A stretch of DNA of 64,000 nucleotides, from positions 1-64,000 of the forward strand of contig RFZL01000005.1 in NCBI GenBank assembly GCA_009920665.1, read 5' to 3'. The notes beneath the pieces were generated by a model that had not been told where the DNA came from, made no database searches, and saw only the letters and a list, made by a program, of their open reading frames with translations. The stretch is from Alphaproteobacteria bacterium. GTDB lineage: Bacteria > Pseudomonadota > Alphaproteobacteria > Puniceispirillales > Puniceispirillaceae. Positions 1 to 9,671 of this stretch are shown piece by piece (the stretch's first letter is position 1; each line of letters begins with the position of its first letter). Made by a program: the position numbers and the translations under genes.

Positions 1-567
1 TGAGCCTTCATCATCCGCCGCCATGGATGTGGTCACTGGCGCTGTGGTCGCCGGACTGGTTGTCGGGCTGGCCGCCGCTGTGACAGGCGGTGCCACGGTC
101 GGTGCCTCGGCAGTTCTCCCGTCAGATGTCCCGTCAGATGTTTGGGGGGCGCTGTCAGTCTCGATGGCCGGTGCGTTCGCCTCTTGGCTGTCATCCTGCG
201 TCCGGGACGATGTGTCCTCCGCCTCCTCACCGGCGGATGTGGGTGCCGGCCGGGTTGTCGGTGTGGCGGGTATGAGGGTGTCAGCCGCACCCACCATGTC
301 CGTATCGGGATTGCCAGAACTTGAATTGTTGGAATCCGGTTTGCCAGCATCTGAATTATTGGAATCGGGATTGGCGTCATCGGAGCCTGGCGCCCTTTCC
401 GCGCTGCTGGTGGCGGCAGTCTCGGGCGTAGCGCTCGCAAGCGGCGCCGGGGTGGTGGGTGGCACGACGTCCGGCACGACGTCCGGCATGGTCGTCAAAG
501 GCGGCGGCATCTGGCAGGAGGCAAGGCCGAGTGCCGTGATGGCGGGGATCAGAAGGGCAAACCGCAT
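1..567 (-). CDS. Lipoprotein, Ala/Pro/Thr/Ser-rich (3' part beyond the window)
   Basis: Reading the minus strand from ATG at 567 gives MRFALLIPAITALGLASCQM, a lipoprotein signal peptide with lipobox LASC, so Cys18 should be lipidated after export. The following 170 residues are low complexity, rich in Pro, Thr, Ala, Ser and acidic residues. They contain short internal repeats: DVVP twice, and a PDSNN unit twice. The frame is open through base 1 (189 codons), so the C-terminus lies outside the window and no folded domain is visible. Divergently placed from the PfkB kinase at 789. A spacer attached to an unseen C-terminal domain is likely, but function is unknown. The opposite strand is also open here, but reads as an Ala/Gly/Val-rich antisense frame. 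Confidence 0.7.
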   Translation of the reverse strand, partial: MRFALLIPAITALGLASCQMPPPLTTMPDVVPDVVPPTTPAPLASATPETAATSSAERAPGSDDANPDSNNSDAGKPDSNNSSSGNPDTDMVGAADTLIPATPTTRPAPTSAGEEAEDTSSRTQDDSQEANAPAIETDSAPQTSDGTSDGRTAEAPTVAPPVTAAASPTTSPATTAPVTTSMAADDEGS

Positions 568-788
568 AACAGGACAGACACCGGGGTTGAGGTTTATGCC
601 GGGCACCTTAGACCAGCCGATGGCATGAGGGCAAACCACTTTCCCGGGCCGGTTTCTTGGGGCCGCTTCACCGGACGCGCAGGCGCGGTCATCACACCTT
701 CCCGTCAAGGTCTTTGTTCTTGCCCCATCCCCGGCAATTCTCTACACCATCGATCGCCGTTTCCTGTGTCCAGCCTGTGAGGATGTTC

Positions 789-1775
789 ATGTCGTCGCGA
801 ATAGACGTACTTGCCGTCGGCAATGCCATTGTCGATATTTTTGCCTCTTGTGACGATGACTTCCTTGTCAGGCACAATGTTGGCAAGGGAATGATGAACC
901 TTGTCGATTCCGCGCAGTCGGCGGCGCTGTATGCGGCGATTGATGATCCGCGCGAGATTTCCGGCGGTTCGGCGGCGAACACGGCGGTCGGTATTGTCGC
1001 CCTTGGAGGAAAGGCCGGATTTTCCGGCCGAATCCATGATGACGAGCTTGGCCATAGCTTCATCCGCGACATTCATGATGCCGGCGTCCTCTTTGGTATG
1101 GCGCCGCAGATCAACGGATCGCCAACAGCATCCTCGATCATTCTGGTGTCGCCGGACGCCACACGGTCAATGAACACCCACCTTGGTGCCTGTATCGAGT
1201 TCGAGCCGGGGGATATCCGTCCGGAGGATGTCGAGTCGGCCGAGATCATCTATCTCGAGGGATATCTTTTCGATGCGCCGGCAGGGCCGGAAATTTTCGC
1301 TCACGCGGCAACGCTTGCCGCACGCCATGATGTGCGTGTCTCGCTGTCGTTGTCGGATCCCTGGTGCGCCGAGCGGCATCGCGAGGCGCTTGGCAGGTTT
1401 GTCCATGATCATGTCGATATTCTGTTCGCCAATGAACATGAAGCGGCCAGCCTGTGCGACAGCTCGACCGAGGCTGCGATGGTCACGCTCTGCGAACAGG
1501 TTGACGAGGCGATCATCACGCGCGGTGCCGATGGTGCCTTTGTCGGTCATGCGGGTGACCGCCATGATTTTCCGGCGCGCCCACAGGGCCGTGTTGTCGA
1601 CAGCACCGGCGCTGGTGATCTGTTCGCCGCCGGCTATCTCTATGGGCGCACAAACGGCTATGACGCGCGTCAGTCAGGCATCATCGCCAGCCTTGCCGCC
1701 GGCGAGGTGATCTCGCATGTCGGGGCGCGGCCGGAAGCGGATATCGCCGCGCTGGTCAGGGCCGAGGGTCTCTAG
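789..1775 (+). CDS. PfkB-family carbohydrate/nucleoside kinase (adenosine-kinase-like)
   Basis: ATP-dependent kinase of the ribokinase/PfkB fold, about 328 residues. The N-terminus reads MSSRIDVLAVGNAIVDIFA. A substrate-binding region GGSAANTAVG follows, and the C-terminal PfkB signature DSTGAGDLFAAGYL carries the catalytic Asp and the anion-hole GAGD. The ATG at 789 is preferred because TGAGG lies just upstream; the frame is open further upstream (from 657), but that extension is Arg/His/Pro-rich and unlike the family. Alphaproteobacterial proteins of this type are usually called adenosine kinase, but substrate cannot be read from the sequence. It converges on maeB, with 7 bp between the stop codons. 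Confidence 0.88.
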   Translation: MSSRIDVLAVGNAIVDIFASCDDDFLVRHNVGKGMMNLVDSAQSAALYAAIDDPREISGGSAANTAVGIVALGGKAGFSGRIHDDELGHSFIRDIHDAGVLFGMAPQINGSPTASSIILVSPDATRSMNTHLGACIEFEPGDIRPEDVESAEIIYLEGYLFDAPAGPEIFAHAATLAARHDVRVSLSLSDPWCAERHREALGRFVHDHVDILFANEHEAASLCDSSTEAAMVTLCEQVDEAIITRGADGAFVGHAGDRHDFPARPQGRVVDSTGAGDLFAAGYLYGRTNGYDARQSGIIASLAAGEVISHVGARPEADIAALVRAEGL

Positions 1776-1782
1776 ACCGGCT

Positions 1783-4047
1783 TCAGCGAAGCGCCTCATA
1801 GGCAGCCAGTGCGGCGGCCTGGACAAGGTCGTTGACCGAGGCGCCCATCTGGACGATCTGGAACGGCTTCTCGGCGCCAAGCATGATCGGGCCGATCACC
1901 GACCCCTCGGTCAGGTTCTGGATCAGCTCAAAGGAAATGTTGGCCGAGTGCAGTCCCGGCATCACGAGGATATTCGCCGGTCCGGACAGGCGGCAGAACG
2001 GGTAGCGCTGCTTCATCAGTTCGTAATCCAGCGCGACATCGGCCGACATTTCGCCGTCATATTCGAAATCCGGCTTGCGCTGGTCGAGGATCTCGATGGC
2101 ACGGCGCGCCTCGATGGTGATATCCGAATCCGGATTGCCGAATGTGGTGAAGGACAGCACCGCCACACGCGGTGTATGCCCCATCTGCCTGGCCTTGGCG
2201 GCGATCGCCTCGGCAATGTCGGCGATTTTTTCACCATCGGGGCGTTCATGAACCGACACATCGCCAATGAACACGGTCCGCCCGCGCGACACAATCATCG
2301 AGGTGGCCAGAAAGGTCTTGCCCTCGCGCGGTGAAATCACCCGCGTGACATGGTTGAAGCTTGGCATGAAGGATCTGGTCACGCCGGTCACCATCGCGTC
2401 GGCATGACCTTTCAGCACCATGCAGGCACAAAAGACATTGCGGTCGAGATTGACCATGCGCTGGCAGTCGCGCCGCAGCGCGCCCTTGCGCTGAAGCTTG
2501 TCATAGAGGAAATCGATATAATCCTCATTATGGTCGGATATCTTGGCGTTGGTGACCGGCAGATCCTCGGCGCCCTCGAGGCCAAGCCGCTCGACCGTCT
2601 CGCGGATCCGGTGCTCGCGCCCGACAAGGATAGGGTCGCCATATCCGGCATTGCGGAAGGCCAGCGCGGCGCGGATCACCTTCTCCTCCTCGCCTTCGGC
2701 GAAGACCACCCGCTTGCGGTTGGCGCTGATGCGGTCGAAAATCACCTGCAATGTCGAGGCGGTGGGATCGATCCTGGCCGATAGCTGGCGGCGATATTTC
2801 GCCAGATCCTTGATCGGCTTGCGTGCCACACCAGTCTTCATGGCGGCCTCGGCGACAGCCGATGACACCGCCGAGATCAGGCGCGGGTCGAACGGGGCCG
2901 GGATGATATATTCATTTCCATATTGCAGCATCTGCCCGCCATAGGCCTCGGCGACAGCGTCGGGAACATCCTCGCGGGCCAGCATCGCGATCGCCTCGGC
3001 GGCGGCGATCTTCATCTCCTCATTGATCTTGCTGGCACGTACATCAAGCGCGCCGCGAAAGATGTAGGGAAAGCCGAGGACATTGTTGACCTGGTTCGGA
3101 TAGTCCGAGCGCCCGGTGGCGATGATCGCGTCGGGCCGGACCTTCTTGGCCTCTTCCGGCATGATCTCCGGCACCGGGTTGGCCATGGCGAAAATGATCG
3201 GGCGATCGGCCATCGACCGTACCATCTTCGGGCTCAGCGCGCCGGCCACCGACAGGCCAAGAAACACGTCGGCCCCGACAAGGGCGTCCTCCAGCGTCCG
3301 CGCGTCGGTCGGCACGGCATGCGCCGACTTCCACTGGTTCATGGAGTCCTCGCGGCCCTGATAGATCACACCGCTGCGATCGACCAGTGTGACATTTTCA
3401 TGCGGCACGCCCATGGTCTTGATCAGCTCGACACAGGCGATTGACGCCGCGCCGGCGCCATTCGAGACAACCCTGATATCCTTCATTTCGCGGCCGGTGA
3501 TGTGCAGCGCGTTGATCAGGCCGGCGGCAGCGATGATGGCGGTACCATGCTGATCATCGTGAAACACCGGAATTTCCATCCGTTCGCGGAGCTGCTGTTC
3601 GATGATGAAACATTCCGGCGACTTGATATCCTCGAGATTGATACCGCCAAAGCTTGGTGCCAGCATGGCGACCGCCTCAACGAATTTTTCGGTGTCCCTT
3701 GTGTCCAGCTCGAGGTCGATACCATCAATGTCGGCAAATTTCTTGAACAGGACCGCCTTGCCCTCCATCACCGGTTTCGAGGCGGCGGCACCGATGTCGC
3801 CAAGGCCAAGCACCGCGGTGCCATTCGAAATGACGGCAATCAGATTGCCCTTGGCGGTGTAATCATAAGCAGTGTCGGGATCGGCCTCGATGGCGAGGCA
3901 GGGCGCGGCGACCCCCGGCGAATAGGCAAGCGACAGGTCGTGCTGGCTCATCAGCGGCTTGGTGGCCGTAATCTCGAGTTTGCCGGGACGCCCGTTGGCG
4001 TGGAAGCTGAGGGCTTCCTGGTCAAGCTTTGACTTTTTTCTGGTCAT
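1783..4047 (-). CDS. maeB: NADP-dependent malic enzyme with C-terminal phosphotransacetylase-like domain
   Basis: Oxidative decarboxylation of malate to pyruvate with reduction of NAD(P), an anaplerotic and gluconeogenic step in the cytosol. The 754-residue length matches the large MaeB/Dme/Tme class. The malic enzyme N-terminal domain (motif [12 protein letters not shown] near residue 40) and NAD(P)-binding domain ([16 protein letters not shown], about residue 190) occupy roughly residues 1-430. A phosphate acetyl/butyryltransferase-like domain fills about 430-754; in this class it is generally regulatory rather than catalytic. Cofactor preference (NAD versus NADP) is not decidable here. Divergent from mutS with 139 bp between starts, an arrangement also common in Rhizobiales. 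Confidence 0.96.
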   Translation of the reverse strand: MTRKKSKLDQEALSFHANGRPGKLEITATKPLMSQHDLSLAYSPGVAAPCLAIEADPDTAYDYTAKGNLIAVISNGTAVLGLGDIGAAASKPVMEGKAVLFKKFADIDGIDLELDTRDTEKFVEAVAMLAPSFGGINLEDIKSPECFIIEQQLRERMEIPVFHDDQHGTAIIAAAGLINALHITGREMKDIRVVSNGAGAASIACVELIKTMGVPHENVTLVDRSGVIYQGREDSMNQWKSAHAVPTDARTLEDALVGADVFLGLSVAGALSPKMVRSMADRPIIFAMANPVPEIMPEEAKKVRPDAIIATGRSDYPNQVNNVLGFPYIFRGALDVRASKINEEMKIAAAEAIAMLAREDVPDAVAEAYGGQMLQYGNEYIIPAPFDPRLISAVSSAVAEAAMKTGVARKPIKDLAKYRRQLSARIDPTASTLQVIFDRISANRKRVVFAEGEEEKVIRAALAFRNAGYGDPILVGREHRIRETVERLGLEGAEDLPVTNAKISDHNEDYIDFLYDKLQRKGALRRDCQRMVNLDRNVFCACMVLKGHADAMVTGVTRSFMPSFNHVTRVISPREGKTFLATSMIVSRGRTVFIGDVSVHERPDGEKIADIAEAIAAKARQMGHTPRVAVLSFTTFGNPDSDITIEARRAIEILDQRKPDFEYDGEMSADVALDYELMKQRYPFCRLSGPANILVMPGLHSANISFELIQNLTEGSVIGPIMLGAEKPFQIVQMGASVNDLVQAAALAAYEALR

Positions 4048-4186
4048 GACACCGGTTATCTATTCTGTGAGGCTGATCTGCGCCCCTGGTCTGGAACTGC
4101 GAGGGGCCGAGCGCCGCCCGCGATTTGCGGTATAACATCACAAGTCTCGGACACCATCACGGTGTTGGGGGAATCAAGGGATAAAA

Positions 4187-6856
4187 ATGACGTCGCCAAT
4201 AACAACATCTGGCTCGGCAAAAGTAAAGTCGCCCACCCCGATGATTGCGCAATACATGCGGGTCAAGGAATCGCACCCTGATTCGCTGCTTTTCTACCGC
4301 ATGGGCGATTTCTACGAAATGTTCTTCGAGGATGCGGAGATCGGCGCGGCTGCGCTTGGCATCACCCTGACCAAGCGCGGCAGGAGCGACGGTGACGATA
4401 TTCCGATGTGCGGCGTGCCGGTGCATTCGGTTGACGGCTATCTGGCGCGTCTGATCGGTGCCGGTCACCGCGTCGCCATCTGCGAGCAGGTCGAGGACCC
4501 GGCAACACAGAAGCAACGCGGTGGCAAGGGGCCGCTGAAGCGTGAAGTGATCCGCATCCTGACACCCGGCACCCTGACCGAGGATGATCTTCTGCCACCG
4601 CGGGCCCATAATTATCTGGCGGCGCTTGGCCATGCCGGCGATGCCATGGCGGTTGCCTGGGCCGACATGTCGACCGGCGATGTCGCCGTTCAGGAGGTGG
4701 CACCGGATCGGCTTGAAGGATTGCTGGCCATGCTGGCACCGGCAGAACTGGTCGTGCCGGCCGGCGCTGACATACCCGATGGGGTTGCGGCACTTGGCCC
4801 CTGCCTGACCGAACAGGCGCCGTCGCTGTTTGATTCCGCCAGCGGCACGCGCGCGCTATGCGCCTATTACGGGGTGGCAAGTCTTGACGGCTTTGGCCAG
4901 TTCTCGCGGGCGATGGCTGCTGCTGCCGGCGCGCTGCTTGGCTATATCGAACTGACCCAGAAGGGCAATATGCCCCGCCTCCGGCCGATCCAGGCGATCA
5001 CCGAATCCGGCTACATGGAAATCGACCAGGCCACCCGCCGGTCGCTTGAAATCACCCGCACACTGTCCGGCGAGGTGAGGGGCAGCCTGCTGGCGGCGAT
5101 CGACCTGACCGTGAGTTCCGCCGGTGGCCGGCTTCTGGCCGCGCGCATCGGGGCCCCGCTGGCGGTGCGCGAGGCGATCATGAACCGGCTTGATCTGGTC
5201 AGCTGGTATCATGACCGGCCATCACTCTGTGACGAGCTTCGCGGCATGATGAAGGGCCAGCCCGATATCGACCGCGCGCTGTCGCGCCTGTCGATGGGGC
5301 ATGGCGGTCCGCGCGACCTGCAGGCTCTGTCACAGGCGCTGACCATGGCCTCGGACCTTGTCGGGACGGCGACGCGGGCGCACGGGCTTGGCGACCTCGC
5401 CGAGCTTGCGGCGCTTCATGATGCTGTCATGGCACCGGTGAAACTGGCATCCGACCTGGCACCGGCGCTGGCTGACGAGCTGCCCCTGCTGGCGCGCGAT
5501 GGCGGGTTTGTGCGCGGTGGCTTTGATGTGTCGCTTGATGAGCTTCGCGCGCTTCGTGATGAAAGCCGCCGGCTGATCGCCGCCTTACAGCACCGCTATT
5601 GCGAGGCCACCGGAATCGCCTCGCTGAAGGTCAAGCATAACAACGTCCTTGGTTATCACGTCGATGTCCGCAGCACGCATGCCGAAAAGCTGATGCAGGA
5701 TGAGCAGTTCATTCACCGCCAGACGACGGCGCAGACAGTGCGCTTCACAACCACCGAGCTTGCCGAGCTTGAACGCGACCTGTCGACCGCCGCCGACCGG
5801 GCGCTGGCGCGCGAGCTGGAGATTTTCGAGAGTCTGCGGGCAAAGGCGCTTGCCGAGGCGGACCAGCTTGGCGCGGCGGCGCGGGCACTGGCGGCAATCG
5901 ATGTGGCGATGGCATCGGCGGCGTTGGCGCAGAAGCGGAATTTCTGCCGTCCCGAGATACGCGATGATCTGAGTTTCGAGATCGTGCGTGGCCGCCATCC
6001 GGTGATCGAGACCATGCTGTCCGGCGGCGACAGCTTCATCCCGAATGATTGCGGGCTTGGCGCGGCGGGCGAGATCTGGCTTGTCACCGGCCCCAACATG
6101 GCTGGCAAATCTACCTTTCTGCGGCAGAATGCGCATATCGCGATCATGGCGCAGGCCGGTCTGTTCGTGCCGGCCGAGACGGCATCCATCGGGGTGATCG
6201 ACAGGATTTTCAGCCGCGTCGGCGCGGCAGACGATCTGGCGCGAGGCCGGTCGACCTTCATGGTCGAGATGGTCGAGACAGCGGCGATCCTGAACCGGGC
6301 AACCGAACGGTCCTTTGTGATTCTTGACGAGATCGGGCGCGGAACCGCAACCTATGACGGGCTGGCGATTGCCTGGGCGTCGCTGGAGCATCTTCATCAG
6401 GCCAACCGCTGCCGGACGCTGTTCGCAACGCATTACCACGAACTGACCAATCTGCGTCATGACCTCGAACGGCTGTCATGCCATTCGATGAAGGTACGGG
6501 AATGGCAAGGTGAGATCATTTTCCTGCACCAGGTCATCGATGGCGCGGCCGACCGCTCCTATGGTGTTCATGTGGCACGGCTTGCCGGTCTGCCGCCGCA
6601 GGTGATTGCGCGCGCGCAGACCCTGCTTGCCGAGATGGAGGCAGGCGGGCATGGCGTCATCGATGCCGAGCGGCTTGCCGCCGAACTGCCTCTTTTCACC
6701 CGGGATTTCGCCGCCGCGCCTGTGCCTGTCGAGGACCCGGTGCGAAAGCGGATCGAGACCATCAACCCCGACATGCTGGCGCCGCGCGAGGCATTGGAGC
6801 TATTATACGAGCTTCGCGATCTCCTGCGCGCGCCGGCTGATGACACCGAAGGATGA
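4187..6856 (+). CDS. mutS: DNA mismatch repair protein MutS
   Basis: Recognises base mismatches and small loops and starts repair with MutL. The 889-residue length is normal. The N-terminal mismatch-binding domain carries the Phe-X-Glu motif in YRMGDFYEMF (about residues 38-47). The C-terminal ABC-type ATPase has Walker A GPNMAGKST and Walker B FVILDEIGRGT, followed by the helix-turn-helix dimerisation region. ATG 4187 gives the usual short tail before the mismatch domain. First gene of a rightward run with glnD (19-bp gap) and murJ. No MutL is present in the window. Confidence 0.98.
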   Translation: MTSPITTSGSAKVKSPTPMIAQYMRVKESHPDSLLFYRMGDFYEMFFEDAEIGAAALGITLTKRGRSDGDDIPMCGVPVHSVDGYLARLIGAGHRVAICEQVEDPATQKQRGGKGPLKREVIRILTPGTLTEDDLLPPRAHNYLAALGHAGDAMAVAWADMSTGDVAVQEVAPDRLEGLLAMLAPAELVVPAGADIPDGVAALGPCLTEQAPSLFDSASGTRALCAYYGVASLDGFGQFSRAMAAAAGALLGYIELTQKGNMPRLRPIQAITESGYMEIDQATRRSLEITRTLSGEVRGSLLAAIDLTVSSAGGRLLAARIGAPLAVREAIMNRLDLVSWYHDRPSLCDELRGMMKGQPDIDRALSRLSMGHGGPRDLQALSQALTMASDLVGTATRAHGLGDLAELAALHDAVMAPVKLASDLAPALADELPLLARDGGFVRGGFDVSLDELRALRDESRRLIAALQHRYCEATGIASLKVKHNNVLGYHVDVRSTHAEKLMQDEQFIHRQTTAQTVRFTTTELAELERDLSTAADRALARELEIFESLRAKALAEADQLGAAARALAAIDVAMASAALAQKRNFCRPEIRDDLSFEIVRGRHPVIETMLSGGDSFIPNDCGLGAAGEIWLVTGPNMAGKSTFLRQNAHIAIMAQAGLFVPAETASIGVIDRIFSRVGAADDLARGRSTFMVEMVETAAILNRATERSFVILDEIGRGTATYDGLAIAWASLEHLHQANRCRTLFATHYHELTNLRHDLERLSCHSMKVREWQGEIIFLHQVIDGAADRSYGVHVARLAGLPPQVIARAQTLLAEMEAGGHGVIDAERLAAELPLFTRDFAAAPVPVEDPVRKRIETINPDMLAPREALELLYELRDLLRAPADDTEG

Positions 6857-6875
6857 CATGCATGGGTGATGGGGC

Positions 6876-9671
6876 ATGAATGGGAATGCCGCAATGGCCG
6901 CGGCTGCCGGCAGCAGCCGGATCAAACAATGGCGCCAATGGATCCAGCCGCTTGAGGCGGCGCTTGCCGCGGGCGTGCCACCGCTTGACGATGCGTCGCT
7001 GCGGCAGGTGGCTGATGAGCTGAAGACGGCGGATGACAGGACGTTCCGGACCGCGCTGCTGGAAGCGGCACGGGTGGCGCATGCGGCGATGAAAGCCAGG
7101 CTTGCCGATGAGCTGGCGGCCGGACGCGACGGCGCGGTCTATGTCGGCCGCCACTCGCTTGGCATGGATCATCTGCTGGCCAGTCTTCTCGAGATTCTTG
7201 GCGGGCGCCATGAGGCGGCCGGGGTCGCGCTTGTCGCCGTTGGCGGATATGGACGCGGCGAGCTGGCCCCCAACTCCGATATCGATCTTCTGTTTCTGAC
7301 CGCACGCGACAGTGATCGCGCCGCCGATATTGTTGTCGAGGCGCTGCTGTATCTGCTGTGGGATCTGGGGTTGAAGATCGGCCATGCCAAGCGGACGGTG
7401 GCTGACACCATCCGGGCCTCGCGTGAGGACCAGACGATTCTGACCGGTCTCATTGAAATGCGCTTCGTGGCTGGCGACCGGCCGCTGGCAACCAAGCTCG
7501 ACCGGGCGTTCCGGCAGGAGGTGGCGCGCCTGAAACCGGTTGATTTTGTCGATGCCAAGCTTCAGGAGCGCGACCAGCGTCATGACCGTCATGGCGCGAC
7601 GCGCTATGTCGTCGAGCCGAATATCAAGGAGGGCAAGGGCGGGCTTCGTGATCTTCATACGCTGTTCTGGATCGCGAAATTCGCCTATCGGGCCGACAGC
7701 ATCATCGACATTGTCGAGAAAGGCATTCTGCGCGAAAGCGAGGCACGCCGCTTTGCCGCCGCGCAGCGGTTTCTCTGGACTGTCAGATGCCATCTTCATA
7801 TCCGGTCGGGCCGCCCCGAGGAGCGGCTGGATTTCGACGCCCAAATGGCGATCGCCCCGCTAATGGGCTTTGCCTCGCGCGGCGGCATGCGTGATGTCGA
7901 ACGTTTCATGAAACGCTATTATCTGGCGGCGCGCGATGTCGGAAACCTCACCCGTATCATTTGCGCGTCGATGGAAACCGATTTCCGCAAGCGCCGCCTT
8001 GGCTGGGCGGCCGATTTCCGTGGTCGCCAGGATTTCGGGCATTTTCGCATCCGGTCCGGGCGGGTCAATCTCGACCCCGAGCTGATGTTTCGTGATGCGC
8101 CGCTGCGGATGCTGGAAATATTTCATCTGGCACTGGACCAGAAAGCCGACATTCACCCGCAGGCGCTGCAGCGGATCACGCGTGGCCTCCATGCGCTTGG
8201 CGACGCCACGCGGGATGACCCGCGGGCGGCCGAGGAATTCCTTGCCATTCTGACATCGAAACACAATCCCGAACGCGTGCTCCGCCTGATGAATGAGAGC
8301 GGCGTGCTGGGCCGCTTCCTTCCCGATTTCGGCAAGATCGTCGCGATGATGCAGTTCGACATGTATCACAGCTACACTGTCGACGAGCATACCATTCAGG
8401 TCATCGGCATCCTCCACCAGATCGAGAATGGCGGTCTTGCCAAGACGGCACCGGTGGCGACCGCGGTGATGCCGGAAATCGAGTCGCGCCGGGCCCTGTT
8501 CGTGGCGGCCCTGCTGCATGACATCGCCAAGGGCCGGGATGGCGATCATTCCGAGCTTGGCGCCGCGCTGGCCTTGGAGCTGTGTCCGCGGCTCGGCCTC
8601 ACGCCGGAGGAAACCGAAACGGTGAGCTGGCTGGTACGTCACCATCTGCTGATGAGCAAGACGGCCTTTCGCTATGATCTGAACGATCCCAAGACGATTG
8701 ATGATTTTGCCGCCATCGTGCAGTCACCGGAACGGCTGAAATTGTTACTGATTCTCACCGTGGCGGATATTCGCGGTGTCGGGCCCACGGTCTGGAACGG
8801 GTGGAAGGCGGCGCTGATGCGCGACCTCTATTATCAGAGCGATGCGGTGCTGCGCGGCGCCGATGCAAGCGTGATCGCCGACAGCAGCGCCGAGGAGGCG
8901 CGCGAGAAGGCGCGGGCCGGCCTGCCATCATGGTCGGATGAGGATTTCGCCATCCATGCGGCGCGCCTGCCACGGAACTACTGGACCGGATTCGATACCG
9001 CAATGCATGTGAGGCATGCCGAGCTGAGCCAAAGCTTTCGCGAGCTTGACGTGCCGCTGCTGGTCGATTTCCGGCAGGTGGCCGACCGCAAGGTGACCGA
9101 ACTGACGCTGCTGACGGTTGACGATGCCGGGCTGTTCTCGCGTGTTGCCGGCGCGGTGGCGGGGCATGGCATCAACATTATTGGCGCGCGGATCACGACC
9201 TGCAGCGACGGCACGGTCCTCGATGTGTTCCAGCTGCAGACAACAGGGAATGAACTGGTCGAGGATTCGCGCCTTCTGGGGCGGCTGAAGGGAAGCATCG
9301 ATTCGGCGGTCACCGGGACGCTGCGCCCGCAGGCAGCGCTTCGCGAACGCTGGCAGAGCCTGCCGGCGCGGGTGCGACGTCTGCCGGTACCCTCGCGGGT
9401 GATCCTATCGAACAGGATCAGCTCCACCCACACTGTCATCGAGGTCAATGGACGCGATTTCCCGGGCCTGCTCCACCGGCTGACGCACACGCTTGCCGAT
9501 CTTGGCCTGCAGATTCAGACGGCCACCGTGTCGACCTATGGCGAACGCGTTGTCGATGTGTTCTATGTGAAGGATCTGTTCGGTCTTCAGATCCATAATC
9601 AGGCGCGACTCGACACCATCCGCGACCGGCTGCTGGCGGTGTTCGAGCAGCTTGACGAGGCGGCGGCATGA
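6876..9671 (+). CDS. glnD: Bifunctional PII uridylyltransferase / uridylyl-removing enzyme
   Basis: Primary nitrogen sensor: uridylylates PII proteins when glutamine is low and removes UMP when it is high. The 931 residues show, in order, the nucleotidyltransferase domain with GGYGRGEL and NSDIDLLF (about 122-140), the linker, an HD phosphohydrolase domain with ALLHDIAKGRDGDHSE, and two C-terminal ACT domains that bind glutamine (one beginning near ELTLLTVDDAGLFSRV, the second near VIEVNGRDFPGLLHRL). Key Asp and His residues are intact, so both activities are expected. The last 4 nt overlap murJ (ATGA), which indicates translational coupling. No glnB or glnK is in the window. Confidence 0.98.
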   Translation: MNGNAAMAAAAGSSRIKQWRQWIQPLEAALAAGVPPLDDASLRQVADELKTADDRTFRTALLEAARVAHAAMKARLADELAAGRDGAVYVGRHSLGMDHLLASLLEILGGRHEAAGVALVAVGGYGRGELAPNSDIDLLFLTARDSDRAADIVVEALLYLLWDLGLKIGHAKRTVADTIRASREDQTILTGLIEMRFVAGDRPLATKLDRAFRQEVARLKPVDFVDAKLQERDQRHDRHGATRYVVEPNIKEGKGGLRDLHTLFWIAKFAYRADSIIDIVEKGILRESEARRFAAAQRFLWTVRCHLHIRSGRPEERLDFDAQMAIAPLMGFASRGGMRDVERFMKRYYLAARDVGNLTRIICASMETDFRKRRLGWAADFRGRQDFGHFRIRSGRVNLDPELMFRDAPLRMLEIFHLALDQKADIHPQALQRITRGLHALGDATRDDPRAAEEFLAILTSKHNPERVLRLMNESGVLGRFLPDFGKIVAMMQFDMYHSYTVDEHTIQVIGILHQIENGGLAKTAPVATAVMPEIESRRALFVAALLHDIAKGRDGDHSELGAALALELCPRLGLTPEETETVSWLVRHHLLMSKTAFRYDLNDPKTIDDFAAIVQSPERLKLLLILTVADIRGVGPTVWNGWKAALMRDLYYQSDAVLRGADASVIADSSAEEAREKARAGLPSWSDEDFAIHAARLPRNYWTGFDTAMHVRHAELSQSFRELDVPLLVDFRQVADRKVTELTLLTVDDAGLFSRVAGAVAGHGINIIGARITTCSDGTVLDVFQLQTTGNELVEDSRLLGRLKGSIDSAVTGTLRPQAALRERWQSLPARVRRLPVPSRVILSNRISSTHTVIEVNGRDFPGLLHRLTHTLADLGLQIQTATVSTYGERVVDVFYVKDLFGLQIHNQARLDTIRDRLLAVFEQLDEAAA

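Noticed and set aside
23-628. 201-codon plus-strand open frame over the lipoprotein
   Set aside because: The minus-strand frame has a proper lipobox signal peptide; the plus frame is just Ala/Gly/Val-rich and lacks a start context.
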